Part shown: positions 32,751 to 46,107 of the stretch, in pieces
How the letters are laid out: each line of letters begins with the position of its first letter
How positions within the stretch are numbered: position 1 is the first letter of the stretch
Assembly (NCBI GenBank): GCA_964023205.1
Contig: OZ026833.1
Location: forward strand, 48,548,441 to 48,612,440
Reading direction: 5' to 3'
Length of the DNA stretch: 64,000 nt
Source of the DNA: Lutraria lutraria
Taxonomy: Eukaryota > Mollusca > Bivalvia > Venerida > Mactridae
Notes under the pieces: generated by a model
What the model saw: the letters and a program-made list of their open reading frames with translations, nothing else
What the model was told of the DNA's origin: nothing
Database searches by the model: none
Program-made: the position numbers and the translations under genes

Positions 32751-35700
32751 TTAAAAGAATAATTTCTTGCATAAAACATCATTTACTTTATCACAGACAA
32801 TATCATCTATGTCATCGAGATCTAAAATACTGTCACCAAAAAGATCTGGTGAATAAAACAGAGACTGCTGTGCATTAAAATCTTGTTTATCAATATCATA
32901 TGATTCTTTCTGTTTCTGAGTATTATTAGAATCATGTGTTTTCATTTTATCACAGTCAGTTAGATTATCATCTTTAGTATCGATTTCTAAAATGCTATCA
33001 CCAAAGAGATCAGGTGAGTAAAACTGCTTCATGTGAGCACTGTGGTCCTCATTGGACTGATTTGGTGTCTTTTTGTTCTTCCGAGCAATATATGAATGAG
33101 AAATCCTATCACAGTCTGAGGTGTTCAACACTAAGCATTTTAAAACACAATGTTGGTCATTTAACTTCTCTCTAATTCTTTTTTCAGGTTCAGCAAATCT
33201 TATCTGGTCAGTTTTACAATCCTTCGACTTCATGCATCCAATTTCTTTCACTGGTTTTGAGCCACAGCTGTAACTCCAGCTGTCAGTCAATTCTACATGT
33301 TTTTCAACTTTTTTAGAAGTAGATAATCTGGAGCACTTTACTCCCTTTGGCAAAGTTTTAACAATGTCAAATTCCATTTTATTCATTTCTGAATTATTTT
33401 CTTTGTTATCCTGATCACAAGTATCAGCTTCCAGTAAAAAGTTGTCAGAAACATCTCCAGACCAATGTTCAGAGAAACTATCCACTTTTTCTGGATTGTT
33501 GACTGGGAAATTATTGGTATTACAATCTTCAAGTTCAAGATGTCTTACAGCACCATCAGCATATTCAGGACTATCAAAACTGTCTGCAAACAAATCTATT
33601 GATGCATTATCAAAATTTGAATGTGGACTATCAGTAACAGATGTCAAAACTTCAGAAGTATCCTCAATAACCTTAGCTGAACTTTTATCTAATTTTGAGT
33701 ATTGAACTTTGACTGATCTTTCCTCATTTTTCTGAAAAATCAAATTTCTTGGCTGTTTCAAACAGGACTTCAGTAGAGTATTCTGATCAAGGCTTATCAG
33801 TGGACTGTTGTTCACTTTCATCTTCAGGTCCATGAAATTACAGCAGCTTACTCGCCTCAATTTATGGTCAAACTTAACCACCTTTTTACCATCAGATTCA
33901 GAATGTTCATCAATGTCAATTTCTGAATCAGATTCGACCACAACATACTCTAGACTGTCTACAATGACAGCGTGATCTGATCCAGGAGTTGAAGCTTTAA
34001 GTGGACAAGTTTTCAGAGGACTCTCATCACAAAGAGAATCCTCAACCAACGTATCCATGATCACACATCTGTCAAGACAATCATCATCAGAGAGAAGTCC
34101 ATCAGTCACCTCAAATAAATCATCTGATGCATCAAAACTATTTACTGCAAGAATACTTACAGAACTCTCTGCTTTATTTTCAGTTTTCATAACATAAGGT
34201 AGATTATCACAATCATTGATTTTATTGGAATTTTGAGGAACTTGAAGTTTTATTATTTTCCTGCTATCTTTATCAGAACTGATGAATAAATCAGTTTCAA
34301 GTAATGGAGATATTTCTGTGATTTTAGCTTGTTTATACAAACCATCAGAACCTTCAGTAATACTACTGCAGCTGGTCAGAAAATCAAAATGACAGCTACT
34401 GCTTCCTTCATCACCTGAGAATCTTTCTTTTGAGGAGTCACTCTTCATCCTTTGTCCATTACACCTAAACATAGAATCAACACTTCTAACATGATCTTTA
34501 ACTTCAGGTGTTTGTTCCATATATTCAGGAGTATTAGCTACCCACAAACTGTCTACATTTTCATCCATGTCATTAGCAATAGAGTTCATAAATTCATTGT
34601 CCTGCCAATCCACTTCACATGAATCAAATAAATGCATAACAACATCTTCACCGAGAAGTTTTTCATCTTTATTATGATCATCCACATTAGCCTTTTCATC
34701 TTCTCTACTGTGATGATTGTCAATTTCATACTTGGATATGTCAGAAAAAAATTGCTCTAGATCATTGTCCAATGAATCATTTTTTTTCTGAATATCACTG
34801 TAAGGTTTATTATTTAGTTCATTTTCTGTCTTATGTTTGTCAATCTCATATTTTGAAATATCTGCAAAAAAGTGTTCAAGATCTTCACTGACACCTCCAG
34901 CTTTGCTTTCATCATCAATTGCAGCAGTAGTCTTAGCAACTGGGGAATGTTTACAATCGTGAGAATCAATAGCATGCATAGGACTTAATGAATCAGAAAC
35001 ATGTGATTTTTGTTCACAATTTAGTTCATTTTCAATAAAACATGCTTCAAATGAATCAGAGAAAGTTTCAGTAGCTGGTGATGCATGTATATCTACATTT
35101 TTACAAAATGATTTGGAAATACCTTCAATTTCATTTTTCAAACTACAGTTCTTATCATCAATAAGTTGACTGTCTATGCCAGATGAATGTTCATAACTTT
35201 CAATACATCCTTTACTTGTATTCTCAGTCTTACTGGTAAGCACATTACATTTGTCAGTAGAACAATCTTCTGTAGTGTTAATATCTTGACCAATCGTACC
35301 TACCACCTGGTCAATTGGTTGGCCATGGTTGTCAGGATTGCCTACAACATGTTCACTTGCTTCATTGCCTTTATGTCCAATCTTATCTGTAACTTCCTCT
35401 GCTGAACAGTTTAATGTTTCAGATGAGTCTTCCTTGTCCTGTGAGAACACAAAACCATCAAACTCTGAATCAAAGAATGCATTCAAATCTTCAGATTCTG
35501 GCATAGCAAATTCAGCAGCAAGATCATTCCTTAGTAAGGACTGTGATGTCCTAGGTTTAAAGTCAGTACCAGCTCCATTATGAAGAAAACCCATTCCACA
35601 CATGTTTCTGAATGTATTATTATCATCTACCATTGCTCTGTTTGAACCAAGCATAGAATTCATACAGTTCTTTGTAGCATTGACCGTGTCCTGACAAAAG

Positions 35701-38700
35701 TTGGTAGTTCTGGATAAGCTTGAAATCTGACTTATTGGAAAAGTACTAAGTGAATGAATAATTTCTCTACGGAACAATTCTTTGTCAATCTTCCTGCTGG
35801 TATTTGATTGGGTTTGTATATTAGGACTATCAAACAAGAGTTTCTGAGTTACTGGAATGTTGCTCAATGTTTCACATGGATGCTGAGAAATGTCAGTGTG
35901 ATTATGAATGTCAACATATGAATAGTTATCTGTATTGAAGTTTGAAACATCATTAGGGTCATCATAATGTGTATCAACTGTAACATAACTGAAGTTGTCC
36001 AAAGGGTTAGTTGTGTGTGATGATTCTGTTTCTTTCTGTTGAAAACCTTTGGTATCATTCTCTTGATATTCTGAAGTATCAAGTGCTTGTTTGATTCGAC
36101 CTTCAGTTTTCATTCCATTATTCTTATCAAGTTTTTTAACTGAACTAATTAAATTCGAATTAGATTCAAAACTGAAATGGACAGAGTCTAGCCCTAATTC
36201 AAAAGATAGGGCTTCAGAAATTGAAGAAGACCTATTTTGTAAAGAAATTTCATTATTAGACTGGTTCCTTTTATCATGTGGATTTACTTGTGTTTTGTTA
36301 ACTACTGATGTAGAACCAGTCCGAAGTTGCTTCACTAAAATTCTCATATGGTCAGTAACTGAAGCAAACACTGCATCCGAACATGAAAGCATTTGATGGG
36401 CAAGAGTATGGTGTGTGTCAAAGTTAGAGGTACAGTCTAATTGGCTGGGTACCAGACTTGTGTCCAGGTTCAACACATCTTTAAGAGCAGCTACACCATC
36501 AGTATCACAACTACCCGCTATTTTAAATCCAAAGTAGAAATATTTTCCCAGGAATGTTCGCAATAAAGCTTCTGATAACATTGATCTTGCTGGGTATCCT
36601 GTCTGCTCAAGGTCATCTAAGCTCCTGAAATTATAAATACAAAAAAATATGAATATGTCCTTGAGATACTATTATAATAAATACATTAAGGTGATACATT
36701 AGTACAAATTAACCACAAGGAAATTGTAACAAGAGAAAGAAGATGGCTAGCTTGGCTGTACCTGCATGTTTCTGGTCATTGCAACAAGTGCGCCACAAGC
36801 AGTGCAAATGCTAGTCTGTTCACTGCCTCAATGACATCTATCCACCTATGAAGTTTCAAGTTGCTACCTCTAATAATTTCTGAGTTATGAGCTACATTAA
36901 AGTTTTTGCACATATGCAGATCATGCAGTGAACACTTCAGTGACTTCTTCGAAAAACAGCCGAGCTAAAAATGGCAAAATAACAAATTTACTTTGTAAAG
37001 TCTGTAGCTGTTTTTCCAAAGAATCCATCTAGACATCTTCCAAACACAACAACTCTCCCAGCACATGTCTGATCTGATACTGATATCACCAGTCTGTATC
37101 TCCATACTACTTTATGTTTGTCACAATTTGAACCACACTTCACACAATGATACCTGTCAAGTAAATATACATAGATTAACTTAGAATGATGTCTGTGGCA
37201 TGACCATCTATCTGGGTTCGAATCTCTGTGACACACACTTCAATGAAATTTGACAAAAAAATCAATTTTCTCCACATGTGGAATCCCGAGAAGTTGTCAG
37301 CTCCTTGTGGAAGGGTAAGTTAGTACTGGTTAGAATACATTCTAGGGTAAGTTAGTACTGGTTAGAATACATTCTAGGGTAAGTTAGTACTGGTTAGAAT
37401 ACATTCTAGGGTAAGTTAGTACTGGTTAGAATACATTCTAGGGTAAGTTAGTACTGGTTAGAATACATTCTAGGGTAAGTTAGTACTGGTTGGAATACAT
37501 TCTAGGGTAAGTTAGTACTGGTTAGAATACATTCTAGGGTAAGTTAGTACTGGTTGGAATACATTCTAGGGTAAGTTAGTACTGGTTAGAATACATTCTA
37601 GGGTAAGTTAGTACTGGTTAGAATACATTCTAGGGTAAGTTAGTACTGGTTAGAATACATTCTAGGGTAAGTTAGTACTGGTTAGAATACATTCTAGGGT
37701 AAGTTAGTACTGGTTGGAATACATTCTAGGGTAAGTTAGTACTGGTTAGAATACATTCTAGGGTAAGTTAGTACTGGTTGGAATACATTCTAGGGTAAGT
37801 TAGTACTGGTTAGAATACATTCTAGGGTAAGTTAGTACTGGTTAGAATACATTCTAGGGTAAGTTAGTACTGGTTAGAATACATTCTAGGGTAAGTTAGT
37901 ACTGGTTAGAATACATTCTAGGGTAAGTTAGTACTGGTTAGAATACATTCTAGGGTAAGTTAGTACTGGTTAGAATACATTCTAGGAAAAATGATAAGAT
38001 GAACCAGAAATCATAAATAACTGAAATTTCATAGAAAAATTGCATTAAAGTTTAATTTTCATTTAAACCCACTGAAATCAAAAGAACATACAAAATGCAC
38101 ATGTAGTGTAGAGATACATGGTTATTCACTAATGATGATACCTGTAGTATAAATAAACAGGATTTGTAGATCTAACATACCTATATAATATTGCTGAATA
38201 CCAGTTACATTAATGTTTACAGGGAAATCAGATGAAATCGGACATACTGCAGCCATTTAGGACATTGAAGATGACTTGAAAGTAAAACATTCAAAAATGT
38301 TATTTTCTCATAAAACATTTCCTGTCATAAGTTTATTAAGTCATATCTTTACCTCAAACTTTCCAGTGTAGTGAATGAGTGACAGAAACGTGACATTCAC
38401 TGTTCATTTTCTGCATGATTGTGTAACCATTATAACACTATGTCAATTTACGCTGTAGACCAAGATATCATGCATTTTTGTGAATCTTACAAATGAAAAT
38501 ATCAGTAACTAAAAGTAAGAGAGCTTGTTAAAAAAAATGTATATCCAGCATTTTCACTAGACTTCAAAAGTTGATGGCCAAAAATTATCCTTAGCTGATA
38601 ATTTGAAGGGTCAACAAAATTTCCTGTACTTATGTATTAGTAAATAAATTTGTCGCTTGGGTATAAATTCTCAAATGTAAGAATCTTTATTTCGCTATTT

Positions 38701-38886
38701 TCAAAGAGACATAATGCCATTTTAAGGGTCAAATGAGAGCCCGGAATAATACCATTAATTTACTCACCTGTTTGTGGTTGGATCAACTAGTAGTTTACTA
38801 TAACAATGAACACAACTAGGATATGTGATCGTTGTATCAAGTATATCAGTTACCACTGCTAGAATGAGTGTCTTCCTTGATGTCAT
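32751..38886 (-). CDS. DDIAS: DNA damage-induced apoptosis suppressor (noxin) homologue
   Basis: Three coding exons: 38886-38768, 37153-36992, 36624-32751; joins GT-AG and in frame; 1384 aa (human DDIAS about 1000). Exons 1 and 2 encode the conserved N-terminus: YPSCVHC (C25, C28) and CVKCG (C43, C46), the pairs of a replication-factor-A-type zinc/OB fold, then WRYRLVISVSD and VVVFGRCLDGFFG, all close to the vertebrate family. Exon 3 first continues the fold (SLDDLEQTGYPARSMLSEAL) and then becomes a long disordered tail rich in S, D, E and N. The motif FYSPDLFGDSIL occurs twice, at about 1295 and 1350; the human protein, as I recall it, ends SPELFS, a probable counterpart. A second pair, ISKYEID, lies near 685 and 727. 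The family supports cell survival after DNA damage; function here is inferred. Intron 1 holds a SINE-linked 32-bp satellite, intron 2 a family F repeat. Confidence 0.9.
36765..36968 (-). repeat. Dispersed repeat family F, copy 1
   Basis: In reverse it reads AGCTCGGCTGTTTTTCGAAG...ATTAGAGGTAGCAACTTGAA...CTTCATAGGTGGATAGATGT...GTGGCGCACTTG. Copies lie at 56334-56513 and 57968-58135. It occupies most of DDIAS intron 2, ending 24 bp from exon 2. Confidence 0.65.
37180..37312 (+). mobile_element. tRNA-derived SINE feeding into the 32-bp satellite
   Basis: B box GGGTTCGAATCTC at about 37206; further on, AATCCCGAGAAGTTGTCAGC then the AGTTAGTACTGGTTA string that is also the tail of the SINE at 18600. 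The minus-strand translation of the B box gives the familiar RDSNPDR peptide, not a real gene. It lies in DDIAS intron 1. Confidence 0.65.
37313..37984. repeat. 32-bp minisatellite, exactly 21 units
   Basis: 21 x 32 bp = 672 bp; unit GGGTAAGTTAGTACTGGTTA then GAATACATTCTA. Variation is almost limited to one A/G position (GGTTAGAA versus GGTTGGAA). It lies in intron 1 of the DDIAS homologue. Confidence 0.96.
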
Positions 38887-39599
38887 TGGCTAATTAGGAT
38901 CATATACATACTGACTGCAAACTGTAATAGAAACATTCTGATACTTAACTATAATAATAAGTATTATTTACTGTTATATTATACAGAAAATAAAACTACA
39001 ATATAATTTGGTTATGGTGAATTACAAGAGAAAATATAATAACTTTTTATTATGAACCATGTAGCAATTATCTAACTGTTAAGTAAGAATCTAAGGCAAG
39101 CATTAGCATTCACTTATTTTATATAAGAGTTTAAGACCAATTTTTAGATGCGCTATCAGCCAAAATTACTTTGGACAATAACATATATATTACTGATACT
39201 GTCAATACTAGAAAAAGTGAGTAATGTTTGGTGAATATTTCCATATCACATCCCAATCGTAAACAAGATAGCCATGATGGCCCTATATCGCTCACCAGGT
39301 AAAAAGACCCTATAATAGAAAATTATCATGAGCATTTATAAAATTAACTGACCAGGGGGGCGGGCTCAATTTTGCCCCTAGGGCAATAATTTATACCAAC
39401 TTGGTAGATGTGTAACAAGGTATAAAACTATGCCATGAAATGTTTTTAATTTCAAAGAATAATTTCATATTGTTGTATAAAAATTACTTTCTTTAAGTTT
39501 CTTTATAATAATAATGTTATTGCTATACACACAAAAAAGGTAATGCTTGTTCTAAGTTCTGTGTGTCAATCACTTAGTTTTCCCATCAATCAATTTGAC

Positions 39600-40510
39600 A
39601 TATTTCAAATTCTAACTTCTATAGATATGTTTTATCACCTTAGATTAGATATTTATCAAAGCAGACTTAGGTCAATCTGCCATAAGGCTTAAAGTTAAAC
39701 ATCTGTGACCGAGGGCCGCCTCCTGGATACATGTCGGTGGGGAATTAGCTTGTTCGGCCGACCGCCCCGTTTGTCTCCAACACCTCGGCTGCACAGTGTC
39801 TTTGTTGTTGGTACCTCTTGCATATAAGGGTTCCAAATGCGTATGTCTTGTGATTATACACAACTAGTCCAATTCAGTATTTTCACTATTTTGTTCAGTC
39901 ATAACAAACGTTTATAATATTCAGTTCCAAAAGATATAAGTTGAAAAACCAGATGACATAAAATTCAGATGTAACTTGTTTGAAGACTAAGTGAACTGTG
40001 AAGACTAACTTAATAATAGATAACAAAATAAACAATGAGAAAAGGGGCTGGACCCTTTATAAATTTTAACCAATAGAATTAAAACATATTGGCAGGAAAT
40101 ACTTAATTGATAACTTAGCCCTATGGCAGAATTACTTACTAACAGGGCCCTAGCTGCACTTCCGGGAAAGGGGCCCAGGGCCCTCAGGTAGGGGAATTTC
40201 GTGTCATTTTGAGGAAAAAGGGGAATTTCAGGGGATTTTTTCAACCGCCTTATAAACTTGCAATAAACATTTTAAACTTAAAATAGCTGTATTTAGATAT
40301 ATTACATACATTATTCATTAATATACAATTAATCAAAGGATCAACCACTTAAGCAACAAAAAAAAACCAAAAAACGTCAAATGAGGGCCCCGACTAATAA
40401 TTAATCAATTACAGAAGCCCTATGGCAGATTGACCTACAGTAAGTCTGCTTTGATAAATATCTAATCTAAGGTGATAAAACATATCTATAGAAGTTAGAA
40501 TTTGAAATAT
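39600..40510. mobile_element. Foldback-type element with ~90-bp terminal inverted repeats
   Basis: 39600-39689 (ATATTTCAAATTCTAACTTC...TCTGCCATAAGGCT) is the reverse complement of 40416-40510 apart from a 5-bp indel (ACAGT) and a mismatch. The interior, about 725 bp, includes GC-richer patches (GACCGAGGGCCGCC near 39708, GGGGCCCAGGGCCCTC near 40169) unlike the surroundings. No transposase frame is visible. Confidence 0.85.
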
Positions 40511-40880
40511 ATGAAGTCTATAAAAAATCAAGTGACCCCTTGGGCGGGGCCAATTTTTACCCTATGACAATAATTTGAACAAACTGGGTAGAGGTCCACT
40601 AGACAATGCTACACACCAAATATCTAAACTCTTGGCTCTATGGTTTTGGACAAGAAGATTTTTAAAGTTACCAATTGGTTGCCATGGCAACCTGAGTTTT
40701 AAATGAAAGTAAATTTTTTTAACAACTTTGGTAGAGCTTCAGACAAGGAACATCCGTGTAAAGTTTGTTGAAATTGGCCAACTTGTTAAAAAGGAGATGT
40801 TGTTTAAAGCAATTGTTGACGCATTGACACACACATGCATGCACGGACATCGTGCTATCACAATAAAAACTATAAAAAAA
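40511..40880 (+). repeat. Dispersed repeat interrupted by the foldback element
   Basis: Reads GTGACCCCTTGGGCGGGGCC, ACAATAATTTGAACAA, GTTGCCATGGCAACC and ATCGTGCTATCACAATAAAA. A related start (GGGGGGCGGGCTCAATTTTG, GGGCAATAATTTATACCAAC) lies at 39355-39430 on the other side of the foldback element, so this is either a repeat split by the insertion or two tandem copies. Confidence 0.55.
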
Positions 40881-42436
40881 ACACACAAATGATCATGACT
40901 CACCATGATTCTTTAATAATCCTTCAAAAATATATCCAATGCATGAATGTGTTCAAACGATATCACAATAAAAAGAACAATAACTGAGACATTTACTGCC
41001 TAACACTTTCTTTTAATACTATGAGGTTGTTTATTAAGAAAAACAAAATAATCTTAACAAAAATTTCAGTTCAATTTGAATAATACAGGTTATCATTACA
41101 TTCTGCACTGCCTAGACTGCTAGTATTTCAGACAGTTTTAAGTAATTATTACAATATCATAGTTCTCACTTGGATTTCAAAGTTGCAGTCCCAGGACTCC
41201 AATGACTAATAAAGTTGCAGTCCTATTTTGAATCGCGATAAGCATGAAAAAATTGCACAAGTTCTCAGCATTATGCTGTACAGTATACTTCAATGAAGAA
41301 ATGCCTCCCTATTGGATGAATGATCTAGAATTCTGACATGTTTTTAAGCCAAATTAAATCATACAAGCTGGCTAAGTACATTATTTGTTTATGAGCAAAA
41401 TATAGCTGCAAATGCACTGCAAGTTTTGAGGAAAGTCTATCATTCATATTTGACATATATTACGTATTTGGGATGTGGGATAATGTGATAAATCAATATT
41501 AAGTTAACAGGTTCTATGACATATATTTATGTATATATGGTAAACAATTTAGGGATTTACCAAGGAATTACTTGGATTTACCAACAATTTTTTTTGGTCT
41601 TAGTCTATGACCCATTTTTAAAAAAAATCCAATTTAGGCCTCCTACAGCGAACAGAGCAGACCCTGATGAGCCAATATGTATTCAGAGAAGTGGTTTAGA
41701 ACAAAGAATACACTTCAAGTAAAAAAACAATTACATGATCAATGATCATGATCTGAAACCGCGATTCTCAGACTCAGTATTGACGATAATATTCATTTGC
41801 ATCCAATCCAAATTAACACCGCTATATGAATGTGTCGCATTTTAATGCATTAGATCTCTTAAAACACAGTTTTGATATTTCTGCAAATGATAGATGGTCC
41901 GCACATTGGTTGGAATTTAGTACTGATGCAGGAATTTCCCGCGTTACTATGTATCTCGCATTTGATTGGTCGAGAGGCGGTAATAAGGTCATCAAACAAA
42001 AAATCAATATTGACGTCTGTGTGTCAAGAAATGCGATCAGTTGATGTATTATTTTATTGTTATTGAGAGTATTTTTATGTTTTTCGACAAGAAGAAGAAT
42101 TGCTTATGATGATTAAATGGTTGTATGATTGCAGACTTGTACTGTCGTGCATTTTAACACTTGTAAAGAGTTAAGTAGGCGGTAATAGGGACGGCCTGTA
42201 TAATATTACTGTCACGGATGCACACTAAGATGCGCAATAGCAACTATCGGAATTCGGATATGTTCTTAAGCCTAGCCATTTCGTTACCCATCAATTGGTC
42301 ATTTTGTAACCTGTTCAAAACTTTAGTTTGTAAAAATGCTAAATGAAACTAGATTGTCAACAAAATGACTAGAATTGACGGGTTAAGAAATATTAAAAAT
42401 TTAAGGCTACTGAAATAAGAAGAGGAACATAATGTA

Positions 42437-42524
42437 CGGTACCCGATCTGGGATTTGACCTGGGACCTGCTGGCTGCATGCAAACAAGATACTCACTGTA
42501 TCACCTGAGCTAATCAGGCTGGTG
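42437..42524 (-). mobile_element. tRNA-like sequence (SINE head or tRNA pseudogene)
   Basis: On the minus strand: GCCTGATTAGCTCAGGTGAT (A-box-like) and GGTCCCAGGTCAAATCCCAG (B-box-like) with about 40 bp between. Stem pairing is poor, so an active tRNA gene is unlikely. Confidence 0.5.
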
Positions 42525-44049
42525 AATATCATGTAGACCTGCTTTATATATACATGTACACAGCCAATTTATTAATACAAATACTACAATATACCATACT
42601 GCTAGTAGATATATTGCCACAGTTACAAATACTGAAATAGACTGGTCAGATAAATAACAACTGATCGCGAACACATATGACAAAATAATATCTTGCATCG
42701 ACATGAACATCAAAATCATAATTAAGATTTCATTCATACCATTCAAAATATATGACAATAAAATAAGATAAAACAGCAAGAATACTAACTAAAACTCTAC
42801 TGAACAACCATAAATTTAGTAAACAACACTTTAAATTTTCCGCCGGAAGTTAACTGAGACAAATTATGAATTAGCGAAAAGATTAGAAAAGGCAACAAAG
42901 ATGCAAAACGTTGAAAAACCATGAGGCGATATGGGGTAATGCACGTATAGTCGAGTATACTGTATGCTGATAACGTTAACTTCTAACATTATACTTAAGT
43001 TTTACCTTAACGATTCAATGTCATTTAAGCACCACCCAGGCAATAAATAAGACTAATGGATACTGTACATGGTTTACCAATCATATTCATCCTCATATTC
43101 AGTAATCGCATCCCTCATTTAGAGTATTCTCGTGATGTTTTAAAACTATTCACACACAGCAGTCAGGCTCTTCTTTAAACAATGTTTAAAAGAAAGTCTC
43201 TTTTTTCAATATAAAGTCGGGTTAAAAACAAAGCAGTATACATGTATTCAATTTCCTTCCTGATAAAACACATACAGATAGGTTCAACTCTTGGGAATTT
43301 ACTAATTTGGTGAGGGCCAATCATGTATGAAGAATTAAGATTAATCACGAGCTCAATTAAACATATGTATGGGGAGGAAAACGCAAGTGGGCGTTGTTGT
43401 TATGCTCGTGTTGCAGAACAGAGTCCAATAAGTTTAGATTTTTAAGCCTGTGTATATTGAAGACGTTGTATATTCTCTTAAACTTAAAATATTTCCTAAT
43501 CCGCAGCTGGGACAAATATATAGATACACTACATTTGTCCAGGGAATGTAGAGTCCCTGTTTGGTCCCAGACCGCAGCTGGTATAAGTATACGTATACGA
43601 ATAAAGTATAAATTAATTAGTTACAGAGACATGTTATCTTTGTCTCTGGTATAACGTTTATTTCATTTGAAAATACTCTAGTTTGCGAGTGAAACGTTGA
43701 TGAAGAATATAATTCTTGTTTTAAAGACATTGAACCAGGAATGCAGGGCATGTACGTGACTTATGGACCAACAATTATATAAGGCCCCTGTTTTCACAGT
43801 AGGGGGTAATAAAATAGACAGGGTCATTGATAGACTAGCTTATGTTTGCATAATCAGTTACGATTGGCTTATAAAAGCAACTGGAATTAATTTGGTCATA
43901 TACTAAATTATGTCACCGTAATTAAATCATTAACATACATATATGATCCTACTTTTTGACTAGATGTCAAGTCTACTGATCGTGACCAGATAGGATTGAT
44001 CTGAATAGGGACAATAAAACAATTAAGAGATTAGACCTCATGTGGATTT

Positions 44050-44066
44050 GGGGGGGGGGGGGGGGG
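44050..44066 (+). repeat. Run of 17 G
   Basis: An uninterrupted G17 tract in AT-rich intergenic DNA, able in principle to form G-quadruplexes. Length may be unreliable in the assembly. Confidence 0.9.
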
Positions 44067-44179
44067 TCACTTATACAGTAGCTGTTCAATGTCTTTAAAT
44101 ATTCCTAGATTGGCCATAGCGATTAATCTTGCGTGACAATTGTATCTTTTCGCTCATTTGAGAAATCGTCATACTACAC

Positions 44180-44230
44180 TGGTTCCCGTTAAACGGTGCG
44201 AAGCACAAAAGTCAGAGTCAACGGGAACCA
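44180..44230. repeat. Short inverted repeat (11-bp arms)
   Basis: TGGTTCCCGTT at 44180-44190 and AACGGGAACCA at 44220-44230 are perfect complements around a 29-bp spacer. GC-richer than its surroundings; possibly a tiny transposon remnant or a binding site. Confidence 0.7.
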
Positions 44231-45927
44231 ATTTATCGTCACACTTGTTATTGTGTATATGAAAAATATACAGGTGTAAGGTGCGACAAATAAATTTCAG
44301 GATCACAGTAAAGGTGAGCATTCGTATGTTAATGTATCTTTTTCTGAAGACAATATATTCTTGAATTAATTTTCTTACTCCTATTGTTAATTTTCATGTA
44401 TATGTATCTCGCACTTGACAATATTATTGATCATGTTTGTTTACGAAATCTCTACTGACTATTTACACATGTTTATTGTATATTTGTACCGACACCTTGT
44501 ATATGTTCTATTTAAACGTGTGTTGATAAGTAGCACACTAGATTTTCATTTTGTTTCATATTTGTTACACAAGTGTCTGGTCTGTTAAGTTCATAAACTA
44601 TATTTGACTTAATTGCCGTAGTATCATTGATATCAACACTTACAGGGTCTATCAGGCACTCAGTTATAAGGTTTCTCTCTCTCAGGTCATGACCTAGATA
44701 CCAGTTTTATTTTTGTACTCATGAATTAATGATCAGACAAAAGTCGAAATTACAATTATGATTATTATGTATACTAAATACTAAATAGTTTTTACACTCC
44801 AAAATAAAATTCACAAGTATTTTTATTTGAGTTATATATAAGAACTTGAATGTTTTTTTTAATGATTTTCATCATAATTTAAGCAATCATCATTGATTTA
44901 TCAGGTGAATGATTTAAACTGGGGTGTTTATACATGTACTTTCAAGGAAAGGAACACCAAATGACATGTAACTGTTTGTTTTTAATTTTATATCAATATT
45001 ATATATTCTTACCAGTTTAACTGTTTTAATAATGGTCTTCTAGTTATAAATACATGAATGACCAAGCAGTAAGAGTTGCTATATGTGTTTTATGAATAAA
45101 TTGTATAAGCTTCTAAATACAATGATTGTAAGTTTTTACCATTGTGTAACAAAATCTAAATATATTGATTGCCTCATTCTTGAACTTGAAGGCCAGTATA
45201 TAAATTGTTATTTGTTTATGTTACACCAATAGCCCTTGTGTTACTCTCATGTCTGCTGTTATTACATGTTATAATTTGTGATTAAATTAAAGTGATAACA
45301 TTAGTCAGCTGACATTATTCTAAAGATACCAATTTGAAAGAATCTCATCAAAATCTTCCATACCAGTTAGCCATTGATTTAATTAAGAAAAAAACAGACA
45401 CTAGATATGTTACTTGATGATGGCCTAATTAGTTATGTCTTTATTGTATGTATTAAGATATATAATTGACAGCCCCGAGAACAATTCATTCCTGTAATGA
45501 TATTATGTCCTGTCAGTTATTGCATCTACTTAACCTTCAATGAAATAAAATTATACAGGTATTTATTATCTGATCAATGTGTAAGAATTATTGTACAAAT
45601 CTTAGAGATAAATGTCATGACATCTTAATGGTAGCATACAGAATGATAAAATCAGCCTGTATTTATGTCTTACATTTATGATTTAGCTGTGACATTTAAT
45701 TGTGCATTATATCAAATTGCATGTGTTGTACAGCTGAATTATTGTGTGAATCTCTTCAAAATAAAGCAACATTTAGATATTCTTACTTGTAATTGTGGCC
45801 TGGAAAATAATATCTTAAATATTTTATGATCATATGTGTATTTTGGTTAAAGTAAAATCTTGTTTATTTAATGATTAGTTGTATTGAAACCTGTGTGTAT
45901 TATTTCTGATTTAGTAGAAACTCTTTA

Positions 45928-46107
45928 TACAATGTAACCTCTCCAAAGCAACAAGCTTTAGAAGTAATTTAATTTTGTTGTTGTTTAGAGGTTGTTGCTC
46001 TAAAGAGGTTAAATTCATAGTTAAATAATGAAATAGGAAAAGATCATGTTGATGATGAAGGGAGGTTGTTGGTCAAGAGAGGGCTGCTCTGAAGAGGTTG
46101 CACTATA
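45928..46107 (+). mobile_element. MITE family C, copy 4
   Basis: Starts TACAATGTAACCTCTCC and ends GAAGAGGTTGCACTATA; interior TTGTTGTTTAGAGGTTGTTG and GGTTGTTGGTCAAGAG match copy 3. TA-flanked, about 180 bp. Confidence 0.8.

Noticed and set aside
33442..36396. Plus-strand frames of 72 to 101 codons
   Set aside because: They are antisense shadows of the 3.9-kb DDIAS exon.
36988..37236. Minus-strand 82-codon frame beginning MCHRDSNPDRW
   Set aside because: The first part is the translated B box of a SINE; only 37153-36992 is real, as exon 2 of the DDIAS homologue.
41822..42066. Overlapping frames on both strands in a slightly CG-richer patch
   Set aside because: No family resemblance and no splice context; competing frames on both strands suggest non-coding DNA.
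42437..42524. An intact tRNA gene
   Set aside because: A and B boxes are recognisable but the acceptor and anticodon stems do not pair well; more likely a SINE head.
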